Shown: piece after piece, positions 18,147 through 27,342 of the stretch
Numbering within the stretch: position 1 is the first letter of the stretch
How the letters are laid out: the number at the start of each line of letters is the position of its first letter
NCBI RefSeq assembly: GCF_900129465.1
Contig: NZ_FSRA01000001.1
Location: forward strand, 3,536,482 to 3,600,481
Origin: Chitinophaga niabensis
Lineage (GTDB): Bacteria; Bacteroidota; Bacteroidia; Chitinophagales; Chitinophagaceae
Length of the DNA: 64,000 nucleotides
Reading direction: 5' to 3'
Translations under genes and position numbers: made by a program
The notes under the pieces: generated by a model
What the model saw: the letters and a program-made list of their open reading frames with translations, nothing else
Database searches by the model: none
What the model was told of the DNA's origin: nothing

Positions 18147-19193
18147 TTATCTGCGATTTTGGTGACTGATCTTGACCTCTTTTCCTTTAATGTTATACTT
18201 GAATCCATAAGAAGCCTGCAGGGCTTTCATAACCTGGTTGATGTCTTCTTTTTCAAAAGTGGCGGTGAATGTATACTGTTCTACGACCTTATCTTCAAAG
18301 ATGATCTGAACATTGAACCAGCGTTCCAGCTTTTGCCGGATATCGCTGAAGGTTTCATTTTCAAACACCAGGCGGTTCTGTGACCATGCGGTTTCCACAT
18401 TCACCTGGTTGCGGTTGTAAGACAGTGGCATGATAGTGGTGGAGGGTGTTCGTGGTTTTATGTCTGCTGCTTTGGATGCGGGTAATGCCTCCAGGTCTTT
18501 TACGATCACGAACTTCTCTTTTGGCAGCAGGGTTTTATACGCGGAAGCAGTATGTTTCAGATAGATCTCTACCTTTCCGCTGATCAGGGAAGTTTCACTT
18601 TTTTTGTCTCCCGGGTATGCCTTTACATTAAATACAGTGCCGAGTACCTTTACGTCATACCCTTCCACGCCCACGGTGAAGGGCATTTGCGCATCGTGCT
18701 GTACATCAAACAAGGCTTCTCCTTTCAGGCTCACACTGCGGTTTTTACGCCCAAAGTCTTTGTCCAGCAACAATTCCGACCCTGCGTTGAGGATCACGGT
18801 GGAACTATCCGGCAGTTTGATCGTGCGCTTTTCTGCGAGGGCGGTGCTGAAGGCGTATAATTGTGGCGTTGATACTTCAGGTTTGTTCCTGAAAAGGAAA
18901 AATGTGGAAACGGCTATCACAGCTGCAATAGCGGCTGCGGCGAAGAGTGTCTGGAGGTTCTTTCTCCTGGGATGCATGGGGATCACAGCCGTTTCTTCTT
19001 CTTCTTTTGTTTCTATTAACATGAGGGAGATACCGAGTACCAGTTCCCGGGCCTCAGCAAATGTGGCTGCCTCTTCCGGATGTTCGGAAAGGTAATTTTT
19101 CCAATGGGCTGTATCTGAGGGGTTCCTGTTAAAGCAATAGTTGATGAAACTGTCGTTTATGACCAGTTGCTCGATTTCATAACGGTCCGGCAT
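18147..19193 (-). CDS. FecR-family anti-sigma factor with DUF4974
   Basis: 348-residue inner-membrane regulator. ATG at 19193 is preferred; the frame to 19199 starts with GTG. The cytoplasmic N-terminal ~80 residues should bind the sigma factor, a single membrane helix follows (AAAAIAAVIAVSTFFLF), then the FecR domain (DSSTVILNAGSELLLD; GEALFDVQHD; FNVKAY) and a C-terminal DUF4974 (FSDIRQKLERWFNVQIIF; TFEKEDINQVMKAL) that resembles the STN fold and likely meets the transducer. Sits between the sigma gene and the SusC transducer in the canonical order. Confidence 0.93.
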   Translation of the reverse strand: MPDRYEIEQLVINDSFINYCFNRNPSDTAHWKNYLSEHPEEAATFAEARELVLGISLMLIETKEEEETAVIPMHPRRKNLQTLFAAAAIAAVIAVSTFFLFRNKPEVSTPQLYAFSTALAEKRTIKLPDSSTVILNAGSELLLDKDFGRKNRSVSLKGEALFDVQHDAQMPFTVGVEGYDVKVLGTVFNVKAYPGDKKSETSLISGKVEIYLKHTASAYKTLLPKEKFVIVKDLEALPASKAADIKPRTPSTTIMPLSYNRNQVNVETAWSQNRLVFENETFSDIRQKLERWFNVQIIFEDKVVEQYTFTATFEKEDINQVMKALQASYGFKYNIKGKEVKISHQNRR

Positions 19194-19258
19194 ATGCACC
19201 TGTTTCCTCTATAGACGGAGGGAGGAGGTGCATTTACCAACTTTTGGGAAAGTTTTTT

Positions 19259-19819
19259 TTACAGCGCCGGCAACAGGGAGAAAATGGCGGCGAATTTCAA
19301 CCTTGGGTTGGAATTCCTCAGCTCCTCGCGGAGGGCTTTAATCCCTTCGTAGAGGTTATTGTATACGGAGCGGGTATTGAGGCCTGTTCTTTCTGCGATC
19401 TGCTCTGTGGTGAGGCCCTCGTAGTATTTGAGATGGATCACGTTCTGGCAGCGGGCAGGGAGACGTTTGAATGCAGTTCTGATGGAGGCCAGGAGTTCTT
19501 CGTTGGACTGGAGGCGGACCAGGTTTTCCAGCACCGAGGGCTCATAAGCTGCATTTTCGGTCAGTTCTGCTTTGGGCTGCTGTTGTCTCGCACGGCGGTA
19601 GTCGTCTATCAGCTTGCGGCCAAAAGCCCGGGTGAGGTAAGCTTTGGGATGCTGAATATCAGCGGGCTCGAGGTTCTTTTGCAGCAGTTCCAGGAAGAAT
19701 TGCTGTACCTGGTCTCTGCTCTCATCCTCCCCATATCCCCAACGGGTGGCGATATAGATCAGGTGTGCATGAAACTTGGCATACCAACTGTCGACGTGTT
19801 GTGTTAGGTTTGAACCCAT
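19259..19819 (-). CDS. ECF-type RNA polymerase sigma factor
   Basis: 186-residue extracytoplasmic-function sigma factor. Region 2 is around residues 25-95 (DQVQQFFLELLQKN; PKAYLTRAFGRKLIDDYRR) and region 4 around 120-170 (LPARCQNVIHLKYYEG; TEQIAERTGLNTRSVYNN). It is the first gene of the sigma-fecR-susC-susD order and presumably directs transcription of the SusCD genes once FecR releases it. No close TAnnTTTG box was found upstream; a 7-of-8 match lies about 20 bases before the start. Confidence 0.93.
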   Translation of the reverse strand: MGSNLTQHVDSWYAKFHAHLIYIATRWGYGEDESRDQVQQFFLELLQKNLEPADIQHPKAYLTRAFGRKLIDDYRRARQQQPKAELTENAAYEPSVLENLVRLQSNEELLASIRTAFKRLPARCQNVIHLKYYEGLTTEQIAERTGLNTRSVYNNLYEGIKALREELRNSNPRLKFAAIFSLLPAL

Positions 19820-19894
19820 GACTTTATCTAGTGGCGAAAAAGTAAGGAATTTTATCCAATTGGACTAAATTTCCTTTGGGCCGCCCTGCTCTTA

Positions 19895-19923
19895 AAAGGG
19901 CTCGCATTTTTTGCGAGCCCTTT
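19895..19923 (-). terminator. Hairpin after the NmrA-like gene
   Basis: Perfect 12-bp stem (19895-19906 with 19912-19923) with a 5-base loop, just downstream of the stop at 19932. The T tract on the - strand is short, so termination is likely but not certain. Confidence 0.65.
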
Positions 19924-19931
19924 ATCCAATA

Positions 19932-20765
19932 TTAAGAACGTGCATTCCAGATACCTGTTGCCGCTGTTCTTTTAACGTAATCTGAAAAATCCCGTGGCGC
20001 TCTGCCCAGTGCGCGTTGTACACCATCGGTGAGGCTTTCATTCCTGCCATCCAGTACTTCTGAAAATAAGTAGATGACCAGCCAGATGAATTCTTCGGGC
20101 ACATCATACGCTTCGAGCATAGCCCTGTATTGTTTTTCAGAAACCTGTTCATATGTAATATCCCTGCCGGTGGCTTTGGAGATCTCTGCCATGGCTTCGC
20201 GAAAAGAGAGCAAACGGGGGCCGGTTAATTCATATAGCTGACCATTATGGCCTTCCTCTGTTAATGCAGCTACGGCTACGTCTGCAATGTCATCCACATC
20301 TACAAATGGTTCACGTACATCCCCCGCAAGGAGTGCGACATGGCCTTCAATAATAGGATCCAACATATATCCTTCACTGAAGTTCTGATTGAACCAGCTG
20401 CATCTTACGATCGTCCAATCCACACCAGACTGCATGATAAGGTCTTCGCAATCCTGTGCTTCTTTTTCTCCGCGGCCGGAGAGTAATACTAATTTCTTTA
20501 CACCATTTTCCACCGCCAGTTTAGTAAAGGCACCTACTTTCTTAACGGCGCCGGGGATGGCCAGATCGGGATGGTAACTGATGTAAACAGATTCAATATC
20601 CTGCAATACGGGTTTCCAGGTTGCTGCATCCTCCCAATCGAAAGCAGGAGTTCCGGAACGTGAGCCGATCCTTACAGGCCAGCCTTTTGCTTTCAGTTGT
20701 TCTGCTACTCTGCTGCCGGTTTTACCGGTACCACCTAATACGAGGGTTGTTGTTTTTGTGTTCAT
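19932..20765 (-). CDS. NmrA-like NAD(P)-binding Rossmann protein
   Basis: 277-residue atypical short-chain dehydrogenase of the NmrA/HSCARG group. Dinucleotide-binding GGTGKTGS at residues 11-18; VYISYHPDL, KKLVLLSGRG and a VDVDDIADVAVAAL segment follow the family pattern of NAD(P)H:quinone-reductase-like or redox-sensing proteins. The YxxxK catalytic pair of classical SDRs is not evident. Single gene; start ATG at 20765. Substrate unknown. Confidence 0.82.
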   Translation of the reverse strand: MNTKTTTLVLGGTGKTGSRVAEQLKAKGWPVRIGSRSGTPAFDWEDAATWKPVLQDIESVYISYHPDLAIPGAVKKVGAFTKLAVENGVKKLVLLSGRGEKEAQDCEDLIMQSGVDWTIVRCSWFNQNFSEGYMLDPIIEGHVALLAGDVREPFVDVDDIADVAVAALTEEGHNGQLYELTGPRLLSFREAMAEISKATGRDITYEQVSEKQYRAMLEAYDVPEEFIWLVIYLFSEVLDGRNESLTDGVQRALGRAPRDFSDYVKRTAATGIWNARS

Positions 20766-20834
20766 ATAGTTTGGTTATTTTTTACCAAAACTAGTATGAG
20801 CCACACGGGGAAAATAGAACAAAACCGACAGGGG

Positions 20835-21674
20835 TTATTTTCCTTTCAGTTTTTTTAAATAGTTATTCTGCAGATCGTTCAGGTAATCATCGTATCCTTT
20901 ACGGTCTATAAATACGGCAGGGTTATAAGCATCGTTGGGTTTGTGTTTTTTATGCAACTCAAACTGGCTGGCATGGGAAGATAACCAAAGGTCGAATTGC
21001 AGCTTTTTCATGGCACCTAAAGTATAAGCATAATCTTTGGCCACCTCCGGATATTTGGGCATGCCTGCAAGATTGGTTTCATCCAGGATCGAGGGCATAT
21101 TGGCGATCAATACACGATATGAGCGGCTGGAATCTTTCACTGTAAGCATAAAACTATTGGCGCCTTTTGTATGACCGGGATGATGCAGTTCTATGATCTG
21201 CATACCACCGAGTGTGATGGTATCCTGTTTGCTAAGCAGGCGATCTGCTTTCACGGGTTCAAATGCAAATTCAGGGCCTAATACATAATCAGATTTCCCG
21301 CCATCTGCGAGTACCGGTGCATCCTTTTCATTGATCATCATTTTTGCACCTGTTATCTTCTTTATTGCTGCCATTGCGCCTACATGATCAACATGCGCAT
21401 GTGTTGTTAATAATATCCTGATATCGGCGAATTTAAAGCCTAAGGCTTCTACATGTGAACGGATCATGGGAGCGGAGCCTGTAGTACCGGTGTTGATAAG
21501 TATATGGCCCTGCGGGGTGGTAATAAGATAACAGGCCAGGTCGTACGTACCTACTTAATACAGGTTACCGGCAATCCTGAACGGTTTATAATCCTTTATC
21601 CAATCCGGGTTTTGCGCATTTGCGCAGAAGCTGGTTAACAGCAGCAATGTGATCTGAAATAGTTTCTTTAGCAT
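20835..21674 (-). pseudogene. Subclass B3-like metallo-beta-lactamase gene interrupted by an in-frame TAA
   Basis: The full frame runs from ATG 21674 to 20835 (278 residues counting the interrupted codon). The first 20 residues are a signal peptide ending in CANAQ. Codon 40 (21557-21555) is TAA, directly after PFRIAGNLY; beyond it the same frame continues without shift into VGTYDLACYLITTPQGHILINTG, so the stop replaces what is normally an aromatic codon (one base from TAT or TAC). The downstream part has the zinc motif HAHVDH (His92, His94, Asp96, His97), HHPGHTKG and SSHASQF, the B3 ligand set. The only long ORF starts at Met70 and lacks the export signal and the first strands. Either a recent nonsense mutation or a sequencing error. 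Confidence 0.85.
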
Positions 21675-21688
21675 GGTAGTATAAAGAT

Positions 21689-21717
21689 AAAAAAAAGGCG
21701 CCTCTTACGAGACGCCT
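21689..21717 (-). terminator. Intrinsic terminator after the M1 peptidase gene
   Basis: 9-bp stem with one G-U pair (21709-21717 with 21696-21704), a GTAA tetraloop, then seven or more T on the - strand. It lies between the M1 peptidase stop and the broken beta-lactamase gene. Confidence 0.85.
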
Positions 21718-21729
21718 AAACTGCTTTTC

Positions 21730-24048
21730 TTACTGTGCGGCCCTTTGCATAGGGTTCCCATCATTCCGGGTACCCCGCACCGGCCTTTCCCCTTTGAACA
21801 GTTCAAATTTGGAAGGAACAGCCTGACGTGGCCAGTAGTTATTGGTTTCTTCAATATCTGCGGTTTCCCGGTAGGGGTCTAAGCGCACAGATACTACCTG
21901 CTTGTCTTTTGCGAAAACCTTGGTTACTTTATATTCATTGAGCCGCCAGATATAAGCGGAAATACGGTCTACTTCTTTGCTGCCATCTGCAAAGGTCCAT
22001 TCAATGATAATAGGCATTACGTTACCACCCTGGTTACTGAAAGAGAGTTCGTAGAAATTCTTTTTGCTTTCATACAAACGCTTTTCATCCGGCGTAAGGG
22101 ATGCCTGCATCTGGCTGTAGGCTTCTGTTTGATCCGGCGTAACGGCGTAACGTTCCCATTTATTATAGAAGTCCTGCAGGCTGGTATCCTGCTCTACTGC
22201 AAACTTAACACCCTGTGCGCGGTTGCGGGTTTGGGCAATATGTGTTTGTTTCTGCTGCGCTTCGCTTTCTGTGAGTTTGTTTTCAATAGCGGGATTCTTT
22301 GAATCCATGCGGTACCATTTCACACTATCTAAAGAGATATCCACCGGTTCAATACCAAAGAACCATCCGCGCCAGAACCAATCCAGGTCTACTGCGGAAG
22401 CATCTTCCATGGTGCGGAAGAAGTCTGTAGGCGTAGGATGTTTGAATTCCCAGCGGCGGGCATACTCTTTAAATGCGTAGTCAAACAGTTCGCGGCCCAT
22501 CACCGTTTCACGCAGGATATTCAATGCAGTAGCCGGTTTTGCATATGCATTCGGACCAAACAACACGATGTTCTCGGAATTGCTCATTACCGGTTCCAGC
22601 TGATCTTTAGGCAGTTTCATGTAATCTGTGATGCGTTGTGCAGGGCCACGCTGGGAAGGATAGTTGTTATCCCATTCCTGCTCTGCGAGGAACTGGCAGA
22701 AAGTATTCAGCCCTTCGTCCATCCAGGTCCACTGGCGTTCATCTGAATTTACGATCATGGGAAAGAAGTTATGCCCTACTTCGTGAATGATCACGCTGAT
22801 CATGCCATACTTGGTAGATTCAGAATAGGTGCCATCTTTCTCTGCACGGCCATGGTTAAAACAGATCATCGGGTATTCCATCCCGTTGGATGCTTCTACT
22901 GAAATAGCTACGGGATAAGGATAAGCAATGGTATGTTTGGAATATACTTTCAGCGTATGTGCAACAGCTTTGGTAGAATACTTACGATATAATGGATACG
23001 CTTCCGGGCCATAGTAACTCATGGCCATTACTTTCTTTCCTTCTACATTGGTAGCCTGCGCATCCCATACCAGGCGGCGGGAAGAGGTCCAGGCAAAGTC
23101 ACGTACGTTCTCTGCTTCGTAGATCCATGTTTTTTTATTAGTGGATTTACTTTTTAGCGCCTGCTGTGCTTCCGCCAGGGTTACTATTTCCATGGGCTGG
23201 TTGGCAGACTGTGCCTGCTGCCAGCGCTGGAATTGTGCCGGCGTGAGCATCTCTTTATAGTTACGGCATTCGCCGGTTGCACCTACCACATGATCGGCGG
23301 GCACGGTCATCTTTACTTTAAAATTGCCGAAGGTGAGTGCAAACTCTCCCCTGCCGGTGAACTGTTTGTTCTGCCAGCCCTGGAAGTCTGAATACACTGC
23401 AAGCCGCGGATACCATTGCGCCATGGTATAGAGGCTGTTCTGATCTTCCGGAAAATATTCATACCCCCCGCGGCCACCAAGGGTCATACGATTGGGGATC
23501 TTGTACCACCAATCCACGTTAAAACGGAACTTTTCTCCGGGCTGTAATGTTTTGGGCAGCTCTATCCGCATCATCGTTTGGTTGATGGTGTAGGTGAGCG
23601 CTTTGCCTGCAGCATCTGTTACTTTGAGGATGTTCACACCATGGCCGGGTTCCATTCCCATAATGCCATTGATAGTACGGGAGCTCATCCTGTCCGTCAT
23701 CTTACTGCCATTAAAGCTGTTGTTATCGCTTTTAGGATCGTGTTCGTTTTCATCCAGCTGCAGCCAGATGTAAGTAAGCGGATCCGGAGAGTTATTGAAA
23801 TACGTGATGGTTTCGGAACCGTTGAGGCGTTGCTGCGGTTCATCTATCTCTGCCGCAATCTCGTAATCCGCACGTTGCTGCCAGTATTTTGGTCCGGGTA
23901 CGCCGGATGCGGAGCGGTACATATTCGGGTCTGCCAGCAGGTATCCTAACTGCTCAAACCGGTTCCCGTGGTTAGAGCCAGGGTTCTGTGCGTGTAACAG
24001 CATAGGCGCTATTGCAAACAGACAGCCGAATAATTTTTTCTTCATCAT
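21730..24048 (-). CDS. Secreted M1-family zinc metallopeptidase
   Basis: 772-residue exported aminopeptidase-like protein; signal peptide ends near LLHAQ. The gluzincin site is HEVGH at residues 422-426 followed by the third zinc ligand Glu445 in MDEGLN (18 residues between). A substrate-facing GMEYP motif lies upstream (ASNGMEYPMI). A large C-terminal region follows the catalytic domain. Start Met1 or Met2. The stop of the upstream HupE-like gene is only three bases from this start, so both are in one transcript; the DUF6702-like gene is divergent. This class is common in Bacteroidota; substrates unknown. Confidence 0.92.
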   Translation of the reverse strand: MMKKKLFGCLFAIAPMLLHAQNPGSNHGNRFEQLGYLLADPNMYRSASGVPGPKYWQQRADYEIAAEIDEPQQRLNGSETITYFNNSPDPLTYIWLQLDENEHDPKSDNNSFNGSKMTDRMSSRTINGIMGMEPGHGVNILKVTDAAGKALTYTINQTMMRIELPKTLQPGEKFRFNVDWWYKIPNRMTLGGRGGYEYFPEDQNSLYTMAQWYPRLAVYSDFQGWQNKQFTGRGEFALTFGNFKVKMTVPADHVVGATGECRNYKEMLTPAQFQRWQQAQSANQPMEIVTLAEAQQALKSKSTNKKTWIYEAENVRDFAWTSSRRLVWDAQATNVEGKKVMAMSYYGPEAYPLYRKYSTKAVAHTLKVYSKHTIAYPYPVAISVEASNGMEYPMICFNHGRAEKDGTYSESTKYGMISVIIHEVGHNFFPMIVNSDERQWTWMDEGLNTFCQFLAEQEWDNNYPSQRGPAQRITDYMKLPKDQLEPVMSNSENIVLFGPNAYAKPATALNILRETVMGRELFDYAFKEYARRWEFKHPTPTDFFRTMEDASAVDLDWFWRGWFFGIEPVDISLDSVKWYRMDSKNPAIENKLTESEAQQKQTHIAQTRNRAQGVKFAVEQDTSLQDFYNKWERYAVTPDQTEAYSQMQASLTPDEKRLYESKKNFYELSFSNQGGNVMPIIIEWTFADGSKEVDRISAYIWRLNEYKVTKVFAKDKQVVSVRLDPYRETADIEETNNYWPRQAVPSKFELFKGERPVRGTRNDGNPMQRAAQ

Positions 24049-24051
24049 ATA

Positions 24052-24639
24052 CTACTTCATTAAAGTTCCTAAACGTTCCAGGCTCATCATAAAGGCTATT
24101 CCGAAAATAGCGGCGGAAATGAACATCGTCCAATCCCTTTTTTTTGCGCCGGATAAATTTACAATGATCTGTGCCAACAGCAGGATCACCAATACAATGA
24201 TCAGTTGCCCAGCTTCCAGGCCCAGGTTAAATGCCAGTAATGGCTGTACGATATTGGTTTGCGAGCCCAGCATGCTTTTCAGGTAGTTGGAAAAACCCAT
24301 GCCATGAATAAGACCGAAGAACAGGGCAAAGAAATAATTCAGCTGCATTTTCTTCGTTTCCTCCGTTTTCCTGAATACATTACTTAATGCAGTGATCACG
24401 ATGGTGACCGGGATCAGGAATTCTATCAGGGCGGTATTTACTTTGACGATGTTCAATACGCTTAATGCGAGGGTGATGGAATGCCCTATCGTGAATGCAG
24501 TGACCAGTACGAGTACCTTTTTCCAGTCCTTCATCAGGTAAACGGCGCATAATGCCATCACAAATAAAATATGATCGTATCCGCTCAAATCGACGATATG
24601 TTGCCAGCCTTCCTGAAAATACAAGCTGAACTCCTGCAT
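24052..24639 (-). CDS. HupE/UreJ-like membrane protein
   Basis: 195-residue integral membrane protein with about six or seven helices. Conserved histidine-bearing segments GYDHILFVMAL, FTIGHSITLAL and GLIHGMGFS match the HupE/UreJ_2 family, some members of which move nickel or cobalt, though the short Bacteroidota versions are uncharacterised. It is translated immediately upstream of the M1 peptidase and is divergent from the DUF6702-like gene, an arrangement that suggests a common envelope task. Confidence 0.82.
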   Translation of the reverse strand: MQEFSLYFQEGWQHIVDLSGYDHILFVMALCAVYLMKDWKKVLVLVTAFTIGHSITLALSVLNIVKVNTALIEFLIPVTIVITALSNVFRKTEETKKMQLNYFFALFFGLIHGMGFSNYLKSMLGSQTNIVQPLLAFNLGLEAGQLIIVLVILLLAQIIVNLSGAKKRDWTMFISAAIFGIAFMMSLERLGTLMK

Positions 24640-24706
24640 GGATTTAGATTTTTGTAACTTCGTAATGATAAGGATGCTACATTAAAAAACGAAATATTTG
24701 GGGCAA

Positions 24707-25180
24707 ATGGGGCTATTATTATGCAAATGGTTAATTTTTCTGCATCCGTTCTACCTGAGCGTGACGGAGATCAGGCACAATCCGGCTCATAAATCGCTGG
24801 AAATCAGCTGCAGGATCTTTGCGGACGACCTGGAGAATACGCTTAAAAAACAGTCTAATACTACTTTTGACATCATCAAACCTCAGAACCGTGTGATGGT
24901 GGATACACTGATAGCAAGGTATATCCGGCAGCATTTACAGGTTTCCGTGGATGGTCATGTGCTGGCTCCGCGTTATCTTGGTTACAAGATAGAAGAAGAT
25001 GCAGCCTGGTGTTTCCTGGAGGCTTCCGGAGTGGCCGGGGTGAAAAAGCTGGAATTAAAGGATGATATCCTTTACGAAGCGCACGAAAGCCAAAGCCATA
25101 TGATCCATGTGATCGTGAATGACAAGCGGCAGAGTACGAAACTGGATAACCCTAAGAGTGCGGCGAGCTTTACATTCTAA
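24707..25180 (+). CDS. DUF6702-like exported protein
   Basis: 157-residue protein from the ATG at 24707 (the frame extends to a TTG at 24698). A short hydrophobic N-terminus (LLLCKWLIFLHPFYLS) resembles a signal sequence; the phrase HPFYLSVTEIRHNPAHKSLE and later EISCRIFADDLENTL fit what I recall as DUF6702. No catalytic motif. Divergent from the HupE-like gene by 67 bases and 11 bases before the Pr6Pr-like gene. Function unknown; link to HupE/M1 is by position. Confidence 0.65.
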   Translation: MGLLLCKWLIFLHPFYLSVTEIRHNPAHKSLEISCRIFADDLENTLKKQSNTTFDIIKPQNRVMVDTLIARYIRQHLQVSVDGHVLAPRYLGYKIEEDAAWCFLEASGVAGVKKLELKDDILYEAHESQSHMIHVIVNDKRQSTKLDNPKSAASFTF

Positions 25181-25191
25181 CCCTTGCATGT

Positions 25192-25776
25192 ATGAAAATA
25201 TACCTGTTCATCATCGCCCTGCTGGGCTGGTTTGCTTTAATTGCACAGTTCTATATCCTTATCAATAGTGAAGCGGCTCCTCTTCCCGAATTGGTGATCC
25301 GGTTCTTTAGTTTTTTTACCATACTTACAAACCTGCTTGTGGCGGTATGTAGCTCGGTGCTTTTAGCGCGGCCGGTTAAGCCAGCTACGGTCACTGCACT
25401 TACTGTTTATATCCTGATAGTCGGTCTGGTCTATAATGTTGTCCTTCGTTTTCTCTGGCAGCCACAGGGATTACAGTGGGTGGTTGATGAGTTATTGCAT
25501 ACGATAGTGCCGGTATTGTTTTTTATTTACTGGTTTATGTTTGTTGCTAAAAACAAACTGGCCTGGAATTCCTTTTGGCCCTGGTTGATCTTTCCTTTGG
25601 TCTATATCCTGTATACATTTATCCGCGGAAGTTTTTCGGGATTTTACCCTTATCCGTTCCTGGATGTACCTGCTATCGGTTTTAATGCTGCATTGATCAA
25701 TGCCGTGGGTGTGGCGGTTTTGTTTATTGCGATAAGCTTATTGCTGATCGGGATTAGCAGGAAGAGAGGGGTCTGA
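25192..25776 (+). CDS. Pr6Pr-like six-helix membrane protein
   Basis: 194-residue polytopic membrane protein with about six hydrophobic helices. The segment VIRFFSFFTILTNLLVAV, the NVVLRF turn, DELLHTIVPVLFFIYW and YPYPFLDV match the Pr6Pr (FAR-17a/AIG1-like) membrane family. Function of the family is unknown. It follows the DUF6702-like gene by 11 bases and is probably co-transcribed. Confidence 0.78.
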   Translation: MKIYLFIIALLGWFALIAQFYILINSEAAPLPELVIRFFSFFTILTNLLVAVCSSVLLARPVKPATVTALTVYILIVGLVYNVVLRFLWQPQGLQWVVDELLHTIVPVLFFIYWFMFVAKNKLAWNSFWPWLIFPLVYILYTFIRGSFSGFYPYPFLDVPAIGFNAALINAVGVAVLFIAISLLLIGISRKRGV

Positions 25777-25805
25777 TCAATTAGCTTTTCAGCAGGATTA
25801 TAGCA

Positions 25806-26801
25806 TTAAAACAGCATGGGCTTATCAGTGCCCTTATAATGCAGCACCTTATCAATGAATTGATACGCCTCCAATCTCACTGCCGGCGGAAAATCATGCG
25901 CTGCATCCGGGTACCTTACCTGGAGGTTCTTTTCTGCTTTATGCTGTTTATAGGCTTTGGTGATCGTTACCATTCCCTTCTCCACTCCTTTCACGTCAAA
26001 GTTAGTATCCCCAACAGGTGAATTGTTGAAGAAGGGTCTTGGGGCCAGGAAAGAAATAACTTCGTCAAAATCCCAGGGTACCTTTTCAAGATGGTATTTA
26101 TCCTTTATTAAAGGCATGTAACGTGTCTGCGCCCAGGGGCCTAATCTTCCGCCAAATTTTTTAGATGCTGCTTCGCCGATGTTATAATAGTCCATCAACG
26201 TCCAGCTGCAACTGGCTACGATCACTTTGATGCGGGGATCAAATGCTGCTACAAAAATGGCGTTGTGGCCTCCCAGTGAATGGCCTATTACACCAATGCG
26301 TTCAGGGTCTACTTCTTTCCTGGATTGCAGCAGATCAATGCAGCGGATATGATCGAAGATAGCTTTCATGGTACCCGATGCATACCTGTCCTTTTCAAAA
26401 TCATAGTCCTTCATATCCCCGAAGCTGGGATAATCCGGGGCTATCACTACATAACCTCTCTGCGCTAATTCTTTGGCATAGGCCCTGTTAGGTTTTTTGT
26501 TTTCACCGCTGATGGATTTCCTGCCTAAAGGATCTGTACCATGCAAGGCCAGCATGGCAGGGAGTTTGCCTTTTTTATGAGGGATATAGAGTAATGCCGG
26601 CAGGATCTCGTTTTCTGCTACCGTGAAGCGGATATCGTAACGGGTATGATCTTCTTCTACAAGACTATCTATGATTGTAACGTTCATATCCGGCAGATGG
26701 GTACGGTTTGGCAAAGGGCCCATGACCAGTTCCATTTTCTGCAGCACTTGTGCTTTAGTGATGCCGGAGAGCAGTAAAAATGCAATAAGGAGCTTTCTCA
26801 T
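25806..26801 (-). CDS. Secreted alpha/beta-hydrolase (dienelactone hydrolase/acetyl-esterase type)
   Basis: 331-residue exported hydrolase; signal peptide ends around SGITKAQ. Nucleophile elbow GHSLGG with Ser175, oxyanion strand LALHGTDPLG, and a probable catalytic His in DAAHDFPP near the C-terminus. Similar proteins are carboxyl esterases or acetyl-xylan-esterase-like; the ester cleaved is not deducible. Monocistronic, convergent with the Pr6Pr-like gene. Confidence 0.85.
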   Translation of the reverse strand: MRKLLIAFLLLSGITKAQVLQKMELVMGPLPNRTHLPDMNVTIIDSLVEEDHTRYDIRFTVAENEILPALLYIPHKKGKLPAMLALHGTDPLGRKSISGENKKPNRAYAKELAQRGYVVIAPDYPSFGDMKDYDFEKDRYASGTMKAIFDHIRCIDLLQSRKEVDPERIGVIGHSLGGHNAIFVAAFDPRIKVIVASCSWTLMDYYNIGEAASKKFGGRLGPWAQTRYMPLIKDKYHLEKVPWDFDEVISFLAPRPFFNNSPVGDTNFDVKGVEKGMVTITKAYKQHKAEKNLQVRYPDAAHDFPPAVRLEAYQFIDKVLHYKGTDKPMLF

Positions 26802-26842
26802 ATACGCTAATATATGAAAATTGTGTACGTTACCGTAATTTC

Positions 26843-27310
26843 TTATTTGGAGGGATCTTTCTTCCTGTAATCAATTTCCTGCTTAATATGCCTTACTGAC
26901 CAAAGCCAGATCAGCAAAAGAACGACGATCACAATGGCTACTGTTTTTGGAAGTGCATGTAAGGTATGCTCCACCCCTCCGCCCTGAAAAACACCTACGG
27001 TGAACCAATAGCCTATGAGGATCAGGCTTGTTATTAAAGCATACTTTATTCCGGTCTTTATATAATTGTGCGGACTATTTAGTATTTCCTCTCCTGCCAT
27101 CCTCCCAAAAAGAAAAGCCGCCGTTAAGATCAGGATATAGAACAATAACACAAAGATGTTCAATTGAGAAGCCAGGTAGAAAATAAATCCGTTTGCGAAA
27201 TCACCACGGGTTTCTATTAACAACAAAAAGAGTTGCCATGCTAAAATAAAAGCCAGGCTTCTTCTGAAGGTTTTCCTGCCACCAATCTGTTTTGCGATAG
27301 CTGTGTTCAT
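26843..27310 (-). CDS. Small integral membrane protein of unknown function
   Basis: 155 residues with about four hydrophobic helices (for example SLAFILAWQLFLLLIE, LNIFVLLFYILILTAAFLFG, YALITSLILIGYWFTVG, TVAIVIVVLLLIWLWS) and charged ends. No recognised family. It lies 32 bases downstream of the last pigment-operon gene on the same strand and could be transcribed with it, but nothing ties it to the pathway. Confidence 0.6.
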   Translation of the reverse strand: MNTAIAKQIGGRKTFRRSLAFILAWQLFLLLIETRGDFANGFIFYLASQLNIFVLLFYILILTAAFLFGRMAGEEILNSPHNYIKTGIKYALITSLILIGYWFTVGVFQGGGVEHTLHALPKTVAIVIVVLLLIWLWSVRHIKQEIDYRKKDPSK

Positions 27311-27342
27311 AGGATTACCAAGATAATGATCCCCTGCATTTT

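Noticed and set aside
20835..21467. A shorter metallo-hydrolase gene starting at 21467
   Set aside because: The frame continues upstream through one TAA to an ATG at 21674 with a clear signal peptide and B3 motifs, so the short ORF is the tail of an interrupted gene.
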